Below, piece by piece: positions 14,321 through 23,547 of a DNA stretch of 28,471 nt. A program made the position numbers and the translations under genes. This DNA is from Myxococcales bacterium (GTDB lineage Bacteria; Myxococcota; Polyangia; Nannocystales; Nannocystaceae): positions 1-28,471 of the forward strand of contig JAEUJW010000105.1 of assembly GCA_016793465.1 (NCBI GenBank), in the 5' to 3' direction. How positions within the stretch are numbered: position 1 is the first letter of the stretch; each line of letters starts with the position of its first letter. Below the pieces are notes generated by a model. It did not search any database. It was not told the origin of the DNA and saw only the letters and a list, made by a program, of their open reading frames with translations.

Positions 14321-16321
14321 ATGCGTACCCGTCCTCTAGCCCTCTCGTTCCACCTAGCCCTCGTCGAGCTCACGCTGGCGTGTTCCCCCGTCGTCCTGCC
14401 CGAGGAGACGGAGACCGACGCTGGCACCGGCACCGGCGGCGGCACGGCCGGAGAAACCGGGGCCTCAGAGACCGGGGCCGCCGAGGACGGCACCCCGGAG
14501 CCGAGCGATGTGCCGACCGCCTGCGTCGACCTCGAGCCGCGCGTGCTGTCGGTGTTCGAGGCCAACTGCGCGAAGTGCCACGGCGCGGGCAGCGTTGCCC
14601 AGGGCGGGATGGACTACATCCTCAACCTCGACGCGCTGATCGCCAACGACAAGGTCGAGCCGGGCAAGCCGAACGACTCACGGGTGTACGTGCGCATGGC
14701 CGCGATGGAGGCGCCTATGCCGCCGCTGACCGAGATGCAGCGCCCGAGCTCAAGCGACATCCAGTCGGTCCACGACTGGATCGCCAACTGCGCCGGCGTG
14801 CAGAGCTGCGGCGAGCAGCCGTTCATGACCCGCGACGTGATGCTGCAGAAGATCAACGCCGACCTGAGCGCGGTCCCGCTGCAGAACCAGAAGTTCACCC
14901 GCTACTTCAGCTTCGTGCACCTGTACAACGCGGGCTGGTGCGACGGCGAGATCGAGGTCTTCCGCCAGGCGCTGATCAAGCTGGTCAACAGCCTGTCTCA
15001 GGAGACGTTGATCAAGGCGCCGGTGGCGATCGACCCCGAGAAGCTGATCTACCGCGTCGACATCAGTGACTACGACTGGGACCGCGACGACGGCGAGCCC
15101 AAGCCGCGCCTCAGCGAGCCGACGTTCTACTTCCGCGACGAGAACTTCGACCAGAACAACGAGGACGAGCTCGAGGAGCTAGCCAAGGAGTTCAACGACA
15201 AGTGGGAGATGATGGCCGACCAGAACCCGTACAACATCGAGTACATCGGCCAGACCGCGCTCAACATCAAGACCCTGACCGGCACGCACTTCACGGTCGT
15301 GCAGGGTGACTCGTTCATCGACGTGGCGTCGCGCTCGCCGCTGTACTACGACATCCTCGGGATCCCGACCCGCAGCGCCCGCCTGCGCGAGCAGGACCCT
15401 GAGTGCCAGCCGGGCGAGTGCCTCGAGGACCTGCTCAACATCGACATCCTGCTCAACATCCAGGACGAGAAAGACAACGACGACGGCAAGGTCGCGCGCG
15501 CCGGCTTCCACGACTCCGATGTGTCGGACTTCAACCGGGTGATCGAGCGCCACCGCTTCAACGACGCCAACAATCGGGTGTTCTGGCTGAGCTACGACTT
15601 CGCCGGCCAGAGCGGGCTCCAGAACATCGGCGTGCACCCGCTCGACTTCGACTTCGACGGCGGCGAGATCATCTTCAACCTGCCGAACGGGCTGCAGGCG
15701 TACATGCTGACCAACGCGGCCGGCGGCCGGCTCAACGAGGGTCCGATCAACATCGTCCAGGACGAGAGCCAGAAGGACTTCCTGGTCCGCAACGGGGTGT
15801 CGTGCATGGGCTGCCACAGCTCCGGTATGATCAAGCGCCAGGACGATCTCCGCTACGCACTCGACAACGGCCAAGCCGAGACTCAATTCACCGACCTCGA
15901 CAAGGAGCTCATCCGCGCGCTCTACCCGCTCCGCGAGGAATTCGACGACCTGCTCGAGCAGGACACCCGTCGCTTCAACGACGCGCTCAGCGCCGCCGGC
16001 GTGACTCCCGACTCCGAGAAGGAGCCGGTCATCACGTCATTCTTGTCGTTCGACGAGGACGTCAACCTGCGCCGCGCCGCCGCCGAGCTCGGCCTCCGCG
16101 AGGAGGACCTCGGCAAGGACATCGGTCAGCTCAACCCCGACCTCGACGAGCTCTCGAAAGAGGGTGGAACGATCCTTCGAAAGGACTTCACGGCGAACTT
16201 CGCAGCCAGCGCGTGTGTCGAGTTTGTCGGCTGCAGCCGTGAGTGTCCGGCGATTCCAAACCCGAATGGTACGGGTCAGAACGAATTCGACACCGTCTGC
16301 GACCTGACGAAGTTCGACTGA
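14321..16321 (+). CDS. Large di-haem cytochrome lipoprotein
   Basis: A 666-aa predicted lipoprotein (lipobox LTLAC, Cys21) followed by a Thr/Gly/Glu linker. The haem site CAKCH (83-87) lies in an N-terminal cytochrome c domain ending near residue 165, with MPPLT a likely axial methionine region. The second haem site CMGCH (495-499) is in VSCMGCHSSGMI. The roughly 320 residues between them are rich in Asp/Asn/Trp and not recognised as a known catalytic domain. The open frame reaches back to 14144, but that part has no signal peptide. Met at 14321 has AGGAG at 14305-14309 and gives a proper lipoprotein signal. Electron-transfer or peroxidase-like roles are possible but unproved. It is convergent with the NHL gene; the 43-bp gap contains a short CGCGG/CCGCG inverted repeat. 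Confidence 0.83.
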   Translation: MRTRPLALSFHLALVELTLACSPVVLPEETETDAGTGTGGGTAGETGASETGAAEDGTPEPSDVPTACVDLEPRVLSVFEANCAKCHGAGSVAQGGMDYILNLDALIANDKVEPGKPNDSRVYVRMAAMEAPMPPLTEMQRPSSSDIQSVHDWIANCAGVQSCGEQPFMTRDVMLQKINADLSAVPLQNQKFTRYFSFVHLYNAGWCDGEIEVFRQALIKLVNSLSQETLIKAPVAIDPEKLIYRVDISDYDWDRDDGEPKPRLSEPTFYFRDENFDQNNEDELEELAKEFNDKWEMMADQNPYNIEYIGQTALNIKTLTGTHFTVVQGDSFIDVASRSPLYYDILGIPTRSARLREQDPECQPGECLEDLLNIDILLNIQDEKDNDDGKVARAGFHDSDVSDFNRVIERHRFNDANNRVFWLSYDFAGQSGLQNIGVHPLDFDFDGGEIIFNLPNGLQAYMLTNAAGGRLNEGPINIVQDESQKDFLVRNGVSCMGCHSSGMIKRQDDLRYALDNGQAETQFTDLDKELIRALYPLREEFDDLLEQDTRRFNDALSAAGVTPDSEKEPVITSFLSFDEDVNLRRAAAELGLREEDLGKDIGQLNPDLDELSKEGGTILRKDFTANFAASACVEFVGCSRECPAIPNPNGTGQNEFDTVCDLTKFD

Positions 16322-16364
16322 GCCCGGATAGCGTCTCCCGCGGTAACCCGCCGCGAACCCGCGA

Positions 16365-17504
16365 CTACTCGATCCCGAGGACGCGGATTCGGTGGTTGAG
16401 CGTGTCGGCGACGTAAAGAAGGTCTTCGGCGACTGCAATGCCGTACGGCTGATCGAGGAGTGCGGCTGTGGCCATCCCGCCGTCGCCGTCGTATCCGCGG
16501 GCACCGCAAATCCCTGCGACGGTGGTGATCACCCCGTCGGGATCGACCCGACGGATGCAGGCGTTGTCCGTGTCGGCGATGTACAAGTTGCCAGATTCGT
16601 CGACATCGACGTCGCTCGGCCGGGAAAGCGAGGCGTGGGTGGCGGGACCGCCATCACCCGCGTACGTTGGGTCGCCGTTGCCGGCCACCGTCGTGATCGT
16701 GCCTGCGACATCGATCCGGCGGACGCGGTGGTTGCCGGAGTCGGCGAAGTAGAGGTTGCCCGCAGGATCTACGACGAGACGCCCCGAGGGTGGGGGCGAT
16801 TCTCCGTCAGGGAAGCCGACCTGCGCCGACGCGGCCGGGCCGCCGTCGCCGAAGAAGCCAGCCATGCCGTTCCCGCAGACGGTGTGTACGACGCCCTGCC
16901 GATCGACCATGCGGATCCGCTGGTTGACCTGGTCGGTGATAAACATGTTGCCCTCGCCGTCAAAGGCGGTCGCTACCGGGAGGTCGAACTGCGCTTCCCC
17001 GAGAGGTCCACCGTCACCGGCGAAGCCGCGGTCCCCGGTCCCGGCCAGGGTCGCGGCCGTCTCCGTTGCGGGATCGTACTCCAGTAGCTTCGAGTTGTGC
17101 CAGACCGCCACGATGAACGTTCCACTCGGCGAGATGCTCAGGTGCGTCGGGTGATTGATCGCCATGGTGCGCGCGTCGCCTTCGGGGCCGTCGCCGACCT
17201 CACCGGTGCCGAGCGCGCGTCGCACCAGCCCCGACGGCTCGATTACTAGAACACGATGGTTGTTCCAGTCGAGCACGAAGACCTCGCCGTTCGCACCGAT
17301 TGTAGCGTCCTGCGGCAAGTAAAGCTCCGTCTGCAAGCGATCAAGCCCCTCGTCGCCCTTACCAGCCTCACCGGTCCCCACGAATGTACAGATCTGTCCT
17401 GGTGAAGGCATGCAGGTCGTATCGACCTCGGGCTCGACGCAGGTGATCATGCCGATCCACACGAGTGGCAGCGCTCGAAAAGATGTTCGGTAATGCGAGG
17501 TCAT
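16365..17504 (-). CDS. NHL-repeat beta-propeller lipoprotein
   Basis: A 379-aa lipoprotein with Cys22 in MITC. The remainder consists of NHL repeats, each carrying a version of NHRVRRID or NQRIRMVD and a following glycine-rich turn such as TYAGDGGPATHASLSRPSD, about six blades in all, forming a beta-propeller. Such domains generally mediate protein or ligand binding; the target is unknown. The start at 17504 overlaps the stop of the upstream MYXO-CTERM gene (ATGA on the minus strand), so the two are translationally coupled and probably work together at the cell surface. The frame stays open upstream, but that part is an out-of-frame reading of the neighbouring gene. Confidence 0.88.
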   Translation of the reverse strand: MTSHYRTSFRALPLVWIGMITCVEPEVDTTCMPSPGQICTFVGTGEAGKGDEGLDRLQTELYLPQDATIGANGEVFVLDWNNHRVLVIEPSGLVRRALGTGEVGDGPEGDARTMAINHPTHLSISPSGTFIVAVWHNSKLLEYDPATETAATLAGTGDRGFAGDGGPLGEAQFDLPVATAFDGEGNMFITDQVNQRIRMVDRQGVVHTVCGNGMAGFFGDGGPAASAQVGFPDGESPPPSGRLVVDPAGNLYFADSGNHRVRRIDVAGTITTVAGNGDPTYAGDGGPATHASLSRPSDVDVDESGNLYIADTDNACIRRVDPDGVITTVAGICGARGYDGDGGMATAALLDQPYGIAVAEDLLYVADTLNHRIRVLGIE

Positions 17505-18784
17505 GGTGCGGTAGAGACGGTCGATGAGACCAGCCGGGAACGACGGCTCGACCGACGGCGTCGCATGAATATCCCGAGCCCGAGCCATGCGAGTGGGGCA
17601 GTCGGTTGGCTGATGCCACATCCACCGCATCCTTCCCCCGCGCCAGGCATCTGCCCGGAAGCGACAGAGGTCCCTTCGCTGCTGCTGCCGTCGGAGTCGA
17701 CGTCGCTGGTGGGAACCGGGGGTCCATCCGTCGTCAACGGATTTCCAGAAATCTCGGTGTTGCTCGAGTCCGACTCGCTGCTCATGCCACCCGTCGTGCA
17801 GGCCGGGTCGCCGATGAAGCCGCTGCCGTCGCATTCACCGCCGGTGTCGGTGCTCGGCGGGCTTCCCGGGAGGACGGAGACCAGGAGGTCCATGTGCGCG
17901 TCGAAGGTTCGATCCATCGGATCCGTGATCTCGACCTTGAGCGCCACCAACTTGCTAGCCGTCTCTGGAGGCGGCTTGAACAGAAGTTCGAATGTGTCGC
18001 CGACGACCGGAGAATCGGGCTCAAACGCGTTCCACACGAGAGGTAGACCATTGTCGGTCTGTGCCCAGTAGCCGGTGATCGTCGAACCATCCATGGCGCT
18101 GGCGCAGCCGTACACGGTCAGCGCCTCGGTTTCCCATACGATCTCCTCGCCTTCTGCGTTGCTGATCGCAAGGGCAGGCGGGCTCGCCGCGAGATCCGGA
18201 TCGTCGACGACCTTGACGACCCCATTGCGCAGGGAAAAAATATTGAACACCGGCTCCCAGGTGTAACCGTTGACGACGTAGGTTCCGATAGGCAGTCCCG
18301 CCGTGTCCCATACGACCGGCTCCGCCGCCGCCGCGAACGTAATGCTGCGGCGTGCGTCGTCCGGCGTGATGCGCACGAGGCAGTCTTGCCACTCCATGCT
18401 CGTGTCGAACACGTCCTCCAGGGTGAGGTCATTCGGCTCGACGATCCCGAGAGCCGCGGCCTCATCGACATCGGCGGTCGACAGCCACACCGGCAGCGGC
18501 TCCTGCACGCTGTGCCCGCGACAGAACGCGAGGAATTGATGGGTGCGGCTGCTGGCGACCTCATCGACTGCGTTCGCCGGACGTAGATCCTCGTAGGGGA
18601 TCGTATAGTTCAGGACGAGCTCCGACGAGTCCGTGCGATCGATGATCGTCATGCACGCATGTTCCGGCCAGACCACCGGTGTTCGGGGATGCACACCGTT
18701 GCCGGCCTGCGCTTCCGTCGCGCTGAGGACCAGCGTCAGCAAGCCCATGTAGACGTTGCGGCAGGAGCGGCGGAGAAGGCCCAT
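17501..18784 (-). CDS. MYXO-CTERM surface protein, paralogue A
   Basis: A 427-aa exported protein of unknown function. The signal peptide ends at about AQA/GN. A domain of about 300 residues shares, with the gene at 25616-26836, the blocks GNGxxPRTPVxWP, IPYED, HQFLAFCRxHS, WxDCxxRIT and NGYTWEP/QGYTWEP, plus conserved cysteines. A Ser/Thr/Asp-rich linker and GCGGCG, a hydrophobic helix and MRRRRSSRR form the MYXO-CTERM tail. The frame extends to 18988, but the start at 18784 is chosen because the paralogue begins at the same point relative to the signal peptide. First gene of a two-gene run with the NHL lipoprotein. Confidence 0.85.
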   Translation of the reverse strand: MGLLRRSCRNVYMGLLTLVLSATEAQAGNGVHPRTPVVWPEHACMTIIDRTDSSELVLNYTIPYEDLRPANAVDEVASSRTHQFLAFCRGHSVQEPLPVWLSTADVDEAAALGIVEPNDLTLEDVFDTSMEWQDCLVRITPDDARRSITFAAAAEPVVWDTAGLPIGTYVVNGYTWEPVFNIFSLRNGVVKVVDDPDLAASPPALAISNAEGEEIVWETEALTVYGCASAMDGSTITGYWAQTDNGLPLVWNAFEPDSPVVGDTFELLFKPPPETASKLVALKVEITDPMDRTFDAHMDLLVSVLPGSPPSTDTGGECDGSGFIGDPACTTGGMSSESDSSNTEISGNPLTTDGPPVPTSDVDSDGSSSEGTSVASGQMPGAGEGCGGCGISQPTAPLAWLGLGIFMRRRRSSRRSRLVSSTVSTAP

Positions 18785-19033
18785 GCCCCAGTCTACCGCG
18801 CTCCCGGAAACCAGAGAATCCGGGCGCGGACATCTTCCACAAACATCGGGAGGACCACCGCGGCGGGCAGCCGCCCGCGGCGCCGCCGTGGAGCACCGGG
18901 CGCTCGCCGACGCCACCCTCGCCGGAACGGCTGTCGCACTGGCGGGCCAGGAAACCCGTGCTGCCACGCCTACAGCCCCCGCGCACAAGTGGGACGCCAG
19001 CTACAGCGGCGCCGCCTGGTGCCATAATGCGCC

Positions 19034-19811
19034 ATGCCTCTGACGGTCATCATCTCCGGCGCCGGCATCGGCGGCCTGGCACTGGCTGCCCCTCCTCGGC
19101 GCTCGGAGTATTGTCGTCGAGCGCGCACCGCGCTTCGAGCCGCTCGGCCACTACATCACGCTCAAGGGCAACGGCGTCGAGATGGTGCGCCGCATGGGGA
19201 TCGCCGACGTCTGCCAGGCCCGCGCCGCGCCGATCGAGGAGACTTGCTTCTACACCGCCTCGGGGTGGCGCCTGCGCTGCGACCTGGGCACAGGCCAGAT
19301 GGTGAACCTGCTGCCGGTGGCCGAGGACGCGATCTCGGCGGTGGTGTACCTGAGCGAGCGCGCGGGCCCCCCGCCGCACCAGGACGCGCTGGCCATGCGC
19401 GGCTACCTGATCTCCGCGTGCGCCCAGTTCCCCCCCGAGGTCCTCCGTCTCTTTCACGCCTTGAGCGCGGACGACTTCGTCTTCTCGGACGCCATCGCCC
19501 AGATCGAGGTGCCCCACATCACCGCCGGCCGCTGTGCACTGATCGGCGACGCCGCGCACTGCCCGACGTTCCTCTCCGGTATGGGCAGCTCGCTGGCCCT
19601 GCAGGACGCGCACGTCCTGGCCGGCTGTCTGGCGCGTGACGGGACGGATGTCGCGGCGACCCTTGACACGCTGGAACGCTACGCGGAGAGCGTCGCGCCG
19701 ATCGCCCGCCGTTATCACGACAGTGTTGCGCATGAGCCGCCTGCTGCTGGGCCATAGCCTGTCCGAGCGCGTCCTGGAGCGCCAGATGCGGCGCTTCATG
19801 ACTCCGAGCGA
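19034..19811 (+). pseudogene. FAD-dependent monooxygenase, disrupted
   Basis: The N-terminus MPLTVIISGAGIGGLALA is the FAD-binding Rossmann motif (GxGxxG). Near 19080-19086 the frame shifts, and the next frame continues with WLPLLGARSIVVERAPRFEP and GHYITLKGNGVEMVRRMGI. At about 19290-19305 sequence equivalent to roughly 100-120 residues is missing: the usual RADL and GADGxxS region joins straight to LLPVAEDAISAVVYLSE. The second FAD motif CALIGDAAHCPTFLSGMG is intact. A further shift near 19715-19735 leads to RLLLGHSLSERVLERQM. Intact relatives are about 380-420 aa. CATAAT at 19023-19028 could be an old -10 element. The 3' limit is approximate. The frameshifts alone might be sequencing errors, but the internal loss would remain. 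Confidence 0.8.
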
Positions 19812-20189
19812 CCCTTGGCCGATGTCCCGCTGCCTGCGTAGCTGCGTTTTCCGGTTGGACCTGACCCGCCCTCGCTATTTTGTTCATCCTGTCCCGCCGT
19901 CCCGCCTCGTGTTCTGGCACGGCTAATAACTCGCTGGCCCGCGGGTCCGCGCCATCGGCATGGCCGGCACCGTCGTCGTCACCATCCTCACCTACGGCGC
20001 TGTCACCTACACCGTACGCGTCGACTTCGACTGATCGGCGCCGGCTTACGCCTCGACGACAGGTTGAAGATGGTCGTCGAGCAGTACGTGCCGCGACCAT
20101 GCGGCACGATGTCGCACGAGCGCCTCCTCGGAGCGTTTCTGGGGCAGTATGCCGCTGTGTCCCCCTGCAACCGGAACTGCTGGCGTCTC
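19812..20189. other. Degenerate non-coding stretch
   Basis: No convincing gene. A 24-codon frame at 19960-20034 (plus) reads MAGTVVVTILTYGAVTYTVR and stops, resembling the end of a membrane helix; it may be the tail of a lost gene. Open frames on either strand here have poor codon bias. The first 42 codons of the next open frame (from 20064) also look non-coding. Confidence 0.45.
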
Positions 20190-21020
20190 GTGCGCCTACG
20201 CTGGTTCCTGCTCGTGGCGACGGTGTTACTGGTGGCTCGGGGTGCCGCAGCCGGCCAGCAGTGCCATCCTCTGACCGGAGACATCGGGCGGAACACCGGT
20301 CTGTTCGCCGGAGTGCGAGTCGACGCGGCGGGCTACCGCAACTCCAGCTACGTGGGCGACTTTCAGGGCCTGGCGCCGATGGTCAGCTTGAACCACCGTC
20401 GCGTCTCGGCGGTGGCGCTGTTGCCGGCGTACCGGCTCACGCGCAACGGCCGCACAGGTTACGGTCTCGGCGACCTCGCGCTGGCGGTGCGGGTGCCGGT
20501 GCCGGCGTTCGCGTCGAAGTCCTCATCGGCCGGCTTCGGCCTGTCGATGACGCTCCCCACCGGGAAGTCCAGCGCCGACCTCGGCATGGGACACGTGATG
20601 CTGATGCCGGAGTTCTGGTTCATCCACCAGCGTGATCGTGTGCAACTGCTGGGGACGCTGGGGTTTGCACGCGCGCTGGTCGGCGCCAGCTCGAGCAGCC
20701 ACGCCCATGGTCCGCGGCCCATCGTGAACCCGATGAATCTGGCCGAGATCGACGCCTCCCTCTACTCCTACGTCCGCGTCCATGACCGGGTGTGGCTCAA
20801 GTTGGGCATGTTCGGCGCGATGCCCGTCGGCACCGTCAACCCGCAAGGCAGGACGCGTGTGGTCGCCGCGAGCGGGCTCGCAGTCACCGTCAGGGGCTTC
20901 GAGCTCAGCGCCGAGCTACAAGCGCCGTTGACCGGTTCGCCGTTCCTGGCTCGCGGCGTGTTGCAGGTCGGCTACCGCTTCGAGCTCGAACGGCGCGGCA
21001 AGCCTCGTCGCGCTCGCTGA
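20190..21020 (+). CDS. Outer-membrane beta-barrel protein, Phenol_MetA_deg/transporter-like
   Basis: An exported protein of about 276 aa. The GTG at 20190 starts VRLRWFLLVATVLLVARG, a compact signal peptide cleaved near AAA/GQQ. The frame opens at 20064, so a longer form is possible. After the signal come alternating amphipathic strands ending in an aromatic-terminated strand (VLQVGYRFELE). The block SMTLPTGKSSADLGMGHV matches the 'PTG...LGxG' pattern of the small outer-membrane barrel family annotated as phenol-degradation MetA-like or transporter. Substrate unknown; assignment rests on pattern only. It lies just downstream of the decayed region, and its stop is about 35 nt before the palindrome of the next gene. 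Confidence 0.6.
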   Translation: MRLRWFLLVATVLLVARGAAAGQQCHPLTGDIGRNTGLFAGVRVDAAGYRNSSYVGDFQGLAPMVSLNHRRVSAVALLPAYRLTRNGRTGYGLGDLALAVRVPVPAFASKSSSAGFGLSMTLPTGKSSADLGMGHVMLMPEFWFIHQRDRVQLLGTLGFARALVGASSSSHAHGPRPIVNPMNLAEIDASLYSYVRVHDRVWLKLGMFGAMPVGTVNPQGRTRVVAASGLAVTVRGFELSAELQAPLTGSPFLARGVLQVGYRFELERRGKPRRAR

Positions 21021-21055
21021 CTACCGCGCTGGCGGCAGCACTATCCTCAGTGTTG

Positions 21056-21069
21056 AAATTGTACAATTT
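21056..21069. promoter_or_regulatory. Perfect 14-bp AT-rich palindrome upstream of a porin-like gene
   Basis: AAATTGTACAATTT is a perfect palindrome in otherwise GC-rich sequence, 39 bp before the ATG at 21108. It contains TACAAT (21062-21067), 5/6 match to a -10 box, so a bound dimeric regulator would block or position RNA polymerase. The regulator is not identifiable from the window. Confidence 0.5.
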
Positions 21070-21107
21070 TCGCGGTCTGGGGAGGCTCCCGGTAGATTCC
21101 GGTGCCG

Positions 21108-22877
21108 ATGTCCCCCGCAGTGATCACGGGCCTCTGGCTGCTGTATGCGCCCCCGGACGGAGGGCGAGCGCCGGACGTGCCGCTGGCAGTACCCACGGCC
21201 GAGGAACCGCTCCCGACGACGCGGGCCCCCGGCACATCCCCGCCTGCACCCGCGACGAGTGAGCCCAAGGTCCCCCCGCCGTCCGCGAGTCCGCCGCCAG
21301 CCGGCGACTTCTTCGCCCCGGGGACGAGCGACAGTCCGTCTGCGAAGGCTCCGCCGATGCCTCCTGTCGAGGAGCTTCCGCCTCGAGGCACCCCCCCGAA
21401 GCCGGCCGTCGAGGAGCTGCCCCCACGCCGAAGTCCTCCGATCGTCCTCGGCGGCGCGAAGGATCGCAAGCCGATCAGCGGCGGCGGCGCGGGCTTCTTC
21501 GACCCGGGCAAGCTGAGCGGCGACGAAGGGGGGTCGGGCGGAATCCAGGTGCGCGGCTACCTCGGCTTCAACTTCTCCGTCACCGAGCGCAGCAACCTCG
21601 CCGCACGAAACCCCGAGACCGGGACCTTCGATCGCCTGAAGACACTGCCCTACTTCGGCGGCGGCGCGGCGAACCTCTACGTCGGCGCGCCGGTCTACTC
21701 CGACGTCGTCTACGTGCGGATCGCGTTCGAGTTCCTGTCGATCCCCCGCTCGGCCCCGGGCGCGGCTGACGTGGCCCCGTCGTTCAACCCGGTCATCCTG
21801 ATGGAATCCGCGGCCGTCGAGGTCAACCCGTTCACGTGGGCGAGCAAGGCGGGGCGGTGGCTGCGCGAAGGCTTCAAGATCACCGGCGGGGTGTTCGTCG
21901 TCCCCTTCGGCATCGAGGATGAAGAACACGACGCGCCCGTGCGGTGGTGGGTGACCCGGCCGCTGGCGATGAGCGCCGGCCGCGTGTACCCCGGCACCTG
22001 GATCGACATCGGCGCGATGATCAAGTGGAAGCCGACATTCGGCAGCGGCAAGCCCATCCGCCCGATCGAGATCGATCTCGGCGTGGTCAACGGCGACGCC
22101 TGCACGCAGACCCGCAGCAACGACCTCCTCTACCGCTACCAGCCCGTGGGTCAGGTCGACGAGACCTGCGAGCGCCGGCTCCGCGAGGTCGAGAAGATCG
22201 CCCGCGGTGACGGTTCGGTCCTCGGCATCGCCCCGGACAACAACGGCAACAAGTCCTTCGTCGGCCGCGTGATGATCCGGCCCGTACCGGCGATCAACTT
22301 CGGCGGCTCGGTCGTCTGGGGCAAGCACCCCGAGAGCACCTTCGTCGTCAACAGCTTCCTCGGTCAGACCTTCGTGGACACGCGCCAGGCGGCGACCTGG
22401 CGCGCCGGCGGCCACCTCGATCTCAACTTCGACGAGATGTTCGCCAGCCCGTATCCGCTGCCGCACCTCCGCGGCGAGGTCGTCTACGGCGTCGACGCCG
22501 CCGCGCCGCCGATCGACCCCGACGATCCCGTCCTGGCCGATCGGCGGATGCTCGGCGCCTACGCCCAGATCGCCCAGCCGCTCTGGCGGCGGAAGAAGAC
22601 GCGGCTCCCGGGGCTCATCGTCCAGTACCGCTTCGACCACGCCGATCCCGACCTCGCGGTCCCCGGGCGGACCGCCTCCGGTCAGCCGATCAATTCGGAC
22701 TTCGCCGACGCCTTCAAGTACGACGAGACGCTGCAGGCCCACGTCATCGGCCTGCGGTTCCCGGTGCTCCCGCGCTTCACGCTCAAGGTCGAGTACGACT
22801 TCGTGCGTGAGGACGGCGGGCGGACCAACCGGCTGTTCAACGACGCGTTCGGGTTCCAGGCGGTGGCCGACTTCTGA
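21108..22877 (+). CDS. Porin-like outer-membrane protein with Pro-rich N-terminal linker
   Basis: A predicted 589-aa protein. Residues about 15-115 are an extremely Pro/Ala-rich linker with repeated VEELPPR units. From about 145 (GGIQVRGYLGFNFSVTERSN) to the end, amphipathic strands with aromatic girdles and a closing FQAVADF terminal strand, ending in Phe, indicate a beta-barrel of about 16-18 strands, as in phosphate-selective or general porins (OprO/OprP-like). The N-terminus is only weakly signal-like, so the true start is uncertain; GTG at 21102 is an alternative. The linker could span the periplasm or bind peptidoglycan. Substrate not inferable. Convergent with the next gene, 3 nt between stops. 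Confidence 0.65.
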   Translation: MSPAVITGLWLLYAPPDGGRAPDVPLAVPTAEEPLPTTRAPGTSPPAPATSEPKVPPPSASPPPAGDFFAPGTSDSPSAKAPPMPPVEELPPRGTPPKPAVEELPPRRSPPIVLGGAKDRKPISGGGAGFFDPGKLSGDEGGSGGIQVRGYLGFNFSVTERSNLAARNPETGTFDRLKTLPYFGGGAANLYVGAPVYSDVVYVRIAFEFLSIPRSAPGAADVAPSFNPVILMESAAVEVNPFTWASKAGRWLREGFKITGGVFVVPFGIEDEEHDAPVRWWVTRPLAMSAGRVYPGTWIDIGAMIKWKPTFGSGKPIRPIEIDLGVVNGDACTQTRSNDLLYRYQPVGQVDETCERRLREVEKIARGDGSVLGIAPDNNGNKSFVGRVMIRPVPAINFGGSVVWGKHPESTFVVNSFLGQTFVDTRQAATWRAGGHLDLNFDEMFASPYPLPHLRGEVVYGVDAAAPPIDPDDPVLADRRMLGAYAQIAQPLWRRKKTRLPGLIVQYRFDHADPDLAVPGRTASGQPINSDFADAFKYDETLQAHVIGLRFPVLPRFTLKVEYDFVREDGGRTNRLFNDAFGFQAVADF

Positions 22878-22880
22878 CCG

Positions 22881-23450
22881 TCACGGCGTGGCGTCGCCAC
22901 GGGTCACGCCCACCGAGGCCAGCGTCCAGTTGTTCTGGCCGTGATTGTGCAAGTGGAAGTACACCGGCGTGCCGACGGGCGCGGTGAAATCCGCCACGAC
23001 ATCGACGTTGTGCACGTCCGCCTTCCCCGGGATCGCGACCTCCCGCTCCCAGATGACGCGTTCGCCGATCGCCAGGGCAACGTGGGCCGTCGCCGGCTCG
23101 GCGGCCAAGAGGTTGAAGTGGTAGAGCATGGCCACGACCCGGTCGCCGGGTTCGATCGAGGTGAGCGTGGGCTGACTGAACATGGCGTAGTTGCAGAGCC
23201 GGGTGGAGATCTCGAACCCCGTCGGCTCGACGATCCATCCCCCCTGCGGACAACTGACCTCGGTCGGGCGGTGGCTGGCGAGCGGGTCGGATGCGGCGGC
23301 TACAGCGACCCACGCGGCCTTGTCCACCAGGGGCGTCGGCTTCGTCCTGGTCCGCTTCTCGGTCCTCTTCTGGATCGGATCCACACCGCCGGGACCGCAC
23401 GCCTGACCGAAGAAACAGGAGATGAGGAGCAACGGTCGGACCGCGAGCAT
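22881..23450 (-). CDS. Small lipoprotein of unknown function
   Basis: A 189-aa predicted lipoprotein: MLAVRPLLLISCFFGQAC gives a signal and lipid-anchor Cys18. A basic Thr/Lys-rich segment follows, then a globular domain of about 130 residues with two cysteines (in VSCPQGG and RLCNYAM) and a beta-rich pattern ending in PVYFHLHNHGQNNWTLASVG. The His/Asn-rich end could bind a ligand. No family recognised. Divergent from the FMN_bind-like gene across 97 bp. Confidence 0.7.
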   Translation of the reverse strand: MLAVRPLLLISCFFGQACGPGGVDPIQKRTEKRTRTKPTPLVDKAAWVAVAAASDPLASHRPTEVSCPQGGWIVEPTGFEISTRLCNYAMFSQPTLTSIEPGDRVVAMLYHFNLLAAEPATAHVALAIGERVIWEREVAIPGKADVHNVDVVADFTAPVGTPVYFHLHNHGQNNWTLASVGVTRGDATP

Positions 23451-23481
23451 CCTGTCTACCTTAACCGCTCAACCGATTGGC

Positions 23482-23506
23482 CGCACCCCCTGGGTGCGCC
23501 TTGACG
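23482..23506. promoter_or_regulatory. Inverted repeat and possible -35 in a divergent promoter region
   Basis: CGCACCC/GGGTGCG (23482-23488, 23492-23498) is a perfect 7-bp inverted repeat with a 3-nt centre, followed by TTGACG (23501-23506), a good -35 match facing the FMN_bind-like gene. The corresponding -10 is weak (CATCGT at 23525). It sits between two divergent genes and could be an operator. Confidence 0.3.
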
Positions 23507-23547
23507 GGGTGAGGGTACCCGCTCCATCGTTCGCCAGACCGACGCCC

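Noticed and set aside
16392..17087. A plus-strand frame inside the NHL gene
   Set aside because: The minus strand encodes clear NHL repeats with a lipoprotein signal. The antisense repetitiveness only mirrors those repeats.
21021..22742. A 573-codon minus-strand frame
   Set aside because: It lies opposite the porin-like gene, has an Arg/Asp/Val/Gly-rich composition and no recognisable motif.
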